A stretch of 14,673 bases of DNA from an uncultured Sulfurovum sp. Its GTDB lineage: Bacteria; Campylobacterota; Campylobacteria; Campylobacterales; Sulfurovaceae. Each line of letters starts with the position of its first letter. Positions within the stretch are counted from its first letter, which is position 1. Position numbers and translations under genes: made by a program. Below the pieces are notes generated by a model. It was not told the origin of the DNA and did no database searches. It saw only the letters and a program-made list of their open reading frames with translations. The stretch spans positions 1 to 14,673 of the forward strand of contig CACVAR010000357.1 in assembly GCA_902727905.1 (NCBI GenBank), in the 5' to 3' direction. Of this stretch, positions 13,796-14,673 are shown in pieces.

Positions 13796-14582
13796 TTTTT
13801 AACACCATTTCATTCCAACCTTTACTGCCCATAAAACTTGATTTTTGGATATTTTCTAAACCTGTTTCTAAATGGGTACCATCATATTTTTTAATCACTA
13901 TGGGTACATCAACACGTTCTAACATTTCAAGATCATTTTGACTGTCACCTAAAGCAATAGTCTTGACTTTAGTATGGTAAAAGTTTTCAAAAAGCTCTAT
14001 GGTTTCTGTTACGGCAACCCCTTTATCTTGTAGCTCACCCATCAAATGGTAAAAACGTCCCCCTTGTGTAACCTTTAATTGATAGCCTTGGGCTAAACGT
14101 TGTAGCTCTTCTAATTTACTATCATCTTTAAGTAGAAAAGGTTCTGTAAAATTACGCTGTTTTGCACGAAGTACACTATATTGATCTAGTCCTATAGCCT
14201 CTCCAACCTCCATATCGGTCATATCTGAAAAACCAATCATGCCAAACTCTGCTCTATAGGTTCGGTAAAACTGTAAAACTTTACTATAGGGCTGACCAAA
14301 AGTTATGACTTTTTTATCATCATAATTTGCTAAAGCAGAAAGATCAAAACCTTGGTAATCTTCAGGAATAAAAAGTGATGCACCATTCTCAACAATAAAA
14401 GGTTCAGAAATGCCTACTTTCTCTTGCAAGCGTTCAACTTCAGATTTTGTTTTGCTGGTTGTAAATATAAGAGGGATTCCATATTCTTCAATTTTTGCTA
14501 TGGCTTCTAAAGCATCATTAAAAGAGTAATCATGATGATTCAAAAAAGTACCATCTAAGTCAGTAAATATTATTCGTTTCAT
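13788..14582 (-). CDS. Glucosyl- (or mannosyl-) 3-phosphoglycerate phosphatase, HAD-IIB
   Basis: A 264-residue HAD-superfamily IIB phosphatase of the MPGP family. It is expected to convert glucosyl-3-phosphoglycerate to glucosylglycerate. Motif I is FTDLDGT with nucleophile Asp8 and acid/base Asp10. The Thr/Ser of motif II lies in FTTSKT (40-45), followed by ENGA (65-68). Substrate-contact sequence typical of this family is seen at RNFTEPF (143-149) and GGRFYHLMG (174-182). The motif III Lys is Lys187 (DKG) and motif IV is GDSQND with Asp213 and Asp217. Members acting on glucosyl- and mannosyl-3-phosphoglycerate are similar, and some act on both; the operon partners favour the glucosyl substrate. 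It is the first gene of the operon. No Shine-Dalgarno sequence precedes the ATG, and TATAAT lies 6 nt upstream. Confidence 0.86.
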   Translation of the reverse strand: MKRIIFTDLDGTFLNHHDYSFNDALEAIAKIEEYGIPLIFTTSKTKSEVERLQEKVGISEPFIVENGASLFIPEDYQGFDLSALANYDDKKVITFGQPYSKVLQFYRTYRAEFGMIGFSDMTDMEVGEAIGLDQYSVLRAKQRNFTEPFLLKDDSKLEELQRLAQGYQLKVTQGGRFYHLMGELQDKGVAVTETIELFENFYHTKVKTIALGDSQNDLEMLERVDVPIVIKKYDGTHLETGLENIQKSSFMGSKGWNEMVLKNV

Positions 14583-14588
14583 TGAAAT

Positions 14589-14594
14589 ATTATA
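14589..14594 (-). promoter_or_regulatory. Promoter (-10 TATAAT) of the glucosylglycerate operon
   Basis: On the minus strand TATAAT is followed by the 6 nt ATTTCA and the phosphatase ATG, placing the expected transcription start on the start codon. Upstream sequence is T-rich (CATTTAACATCTTCATTT) without a clear -35. The leaderless arrangement mirrors that of pqiA. Confidence 0.55.
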
Positions 14595-14673
14595 GTGTAA
14601 ATGAAGATGTTAAATGAACAACTTTATGATTAATATATAAACAATTTATAATATATTTATTTTATTTCAAATT
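14595..14673. other. AT-rich non-coding edge region
   Basis: This very AT-rich stretch upstream of the glucosylglycerate operon contains several TATA-like words. I see no gene, hairpin or operator in it. It probably holds the upstream promoter region and any regulator-binding site of the operon, cut by the window edge. Confidence 0.4.

Noticed and set aside
8833..14582. Horizontal transfer of the glucosylglycerate operon
   Set aside because: There is no tRNA, integrase, transposase or flanking repeat, and base composition looks like that of neighbouring genes; the window gives no positive sign of transfer.
13788..14582. Phosphatase read as a sucrose-phosphate phosphatase paired with a sucrose phosphorylase
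   Set aside because: The GRFYHLMG and DKG sequence follows the MPGP family and no sucrose-phosphate synthase is present; the glycosyltransferase is GT81-like with a DxD motif.

Overview
The window is a compact, AT-rich bacterial chromosome segment. Gene style suggests a Campylobacterota member of the free-living or marine type (Sulfurimonas, Sulfurovum or Arcobacter relatives): short intergenic gaps, T-rich promoters with a TATAAT-like -10 and no clear -35, a split PqiA pair, and a HAMP-less histidine kinase. This placement is an inference from composition and family resemblance; there is no rRNA or marker gene to prove it. No tRNA, rRNA, CRISPR array, insertion sequence or integrase was seen.

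Layout. (1) Positions 1-110, minus strand: the first 36 codons of an unrecognised gene. It diverges from (2) a plus-strand envelope operon, 149-4580: two separate half-size PqiA membrane proteins, the triple-MCE protein PqiB, the lipoprotein PqiC, and the peptidoglycan transglycosylase MltG. PqiA, PqiB and PqiC together form a trans-envelope lipid-handling system. (3) A minus-strand operon, 7487 down to 4593: a small secreted protein built of six 11-residue SFPD repeats, an uncharacterised cytosolic protein, an OmpR-type response regulator and its sensor kinase. (4) A single plus-strand gene, 7681-8772: a prokaryotic ionotropic-glutamate-receptor-like protein, with an amino-acid-type ligand domain split around two membrane helices and a pore loop lacking the potassium-channel filter. 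(5) A tightly packed five-gene minus-strand operon, 14582 down to 8833: sugar-phosphoglycerate phosphatase, glycerate 2-kinase, glucosyl-3-phosphoglycerate synthase, a GH13_18 phosphorylase and GalU.

How the genes work together. Region 5 is the most coherent. GalU makes UDP-glucose. The GT81-type synthase joins glucose to 3-phosphoglycerate, and the HAD phosphatase releases glucosylglycerate, a compatible solute. The GH13_18 enzyme can cleave glucosylglycerate with phosphate to glucose 1-phosphate and glycerate. Glycerate kinase returns glycerate to glycolysis as 2-phosphoglycerate, and GalU can reuse the glucose 1-phosphate. Synthesis and recycling therefore sit in one transcript and form a closed loop. 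Region 3 pairs a two-component system with a secreted repeat protein that could act in the same periplasmic sensing process. Region 2 is a cell-envelope maintenance operon.

A recurring feature is that both operon-leading genes pqiA and the phosphatase gene lack a Shine-Dalgarno sequence. Each has a perfect TATAAT exactly 6 nt before its ATG, which predicts leaderless transcripts.
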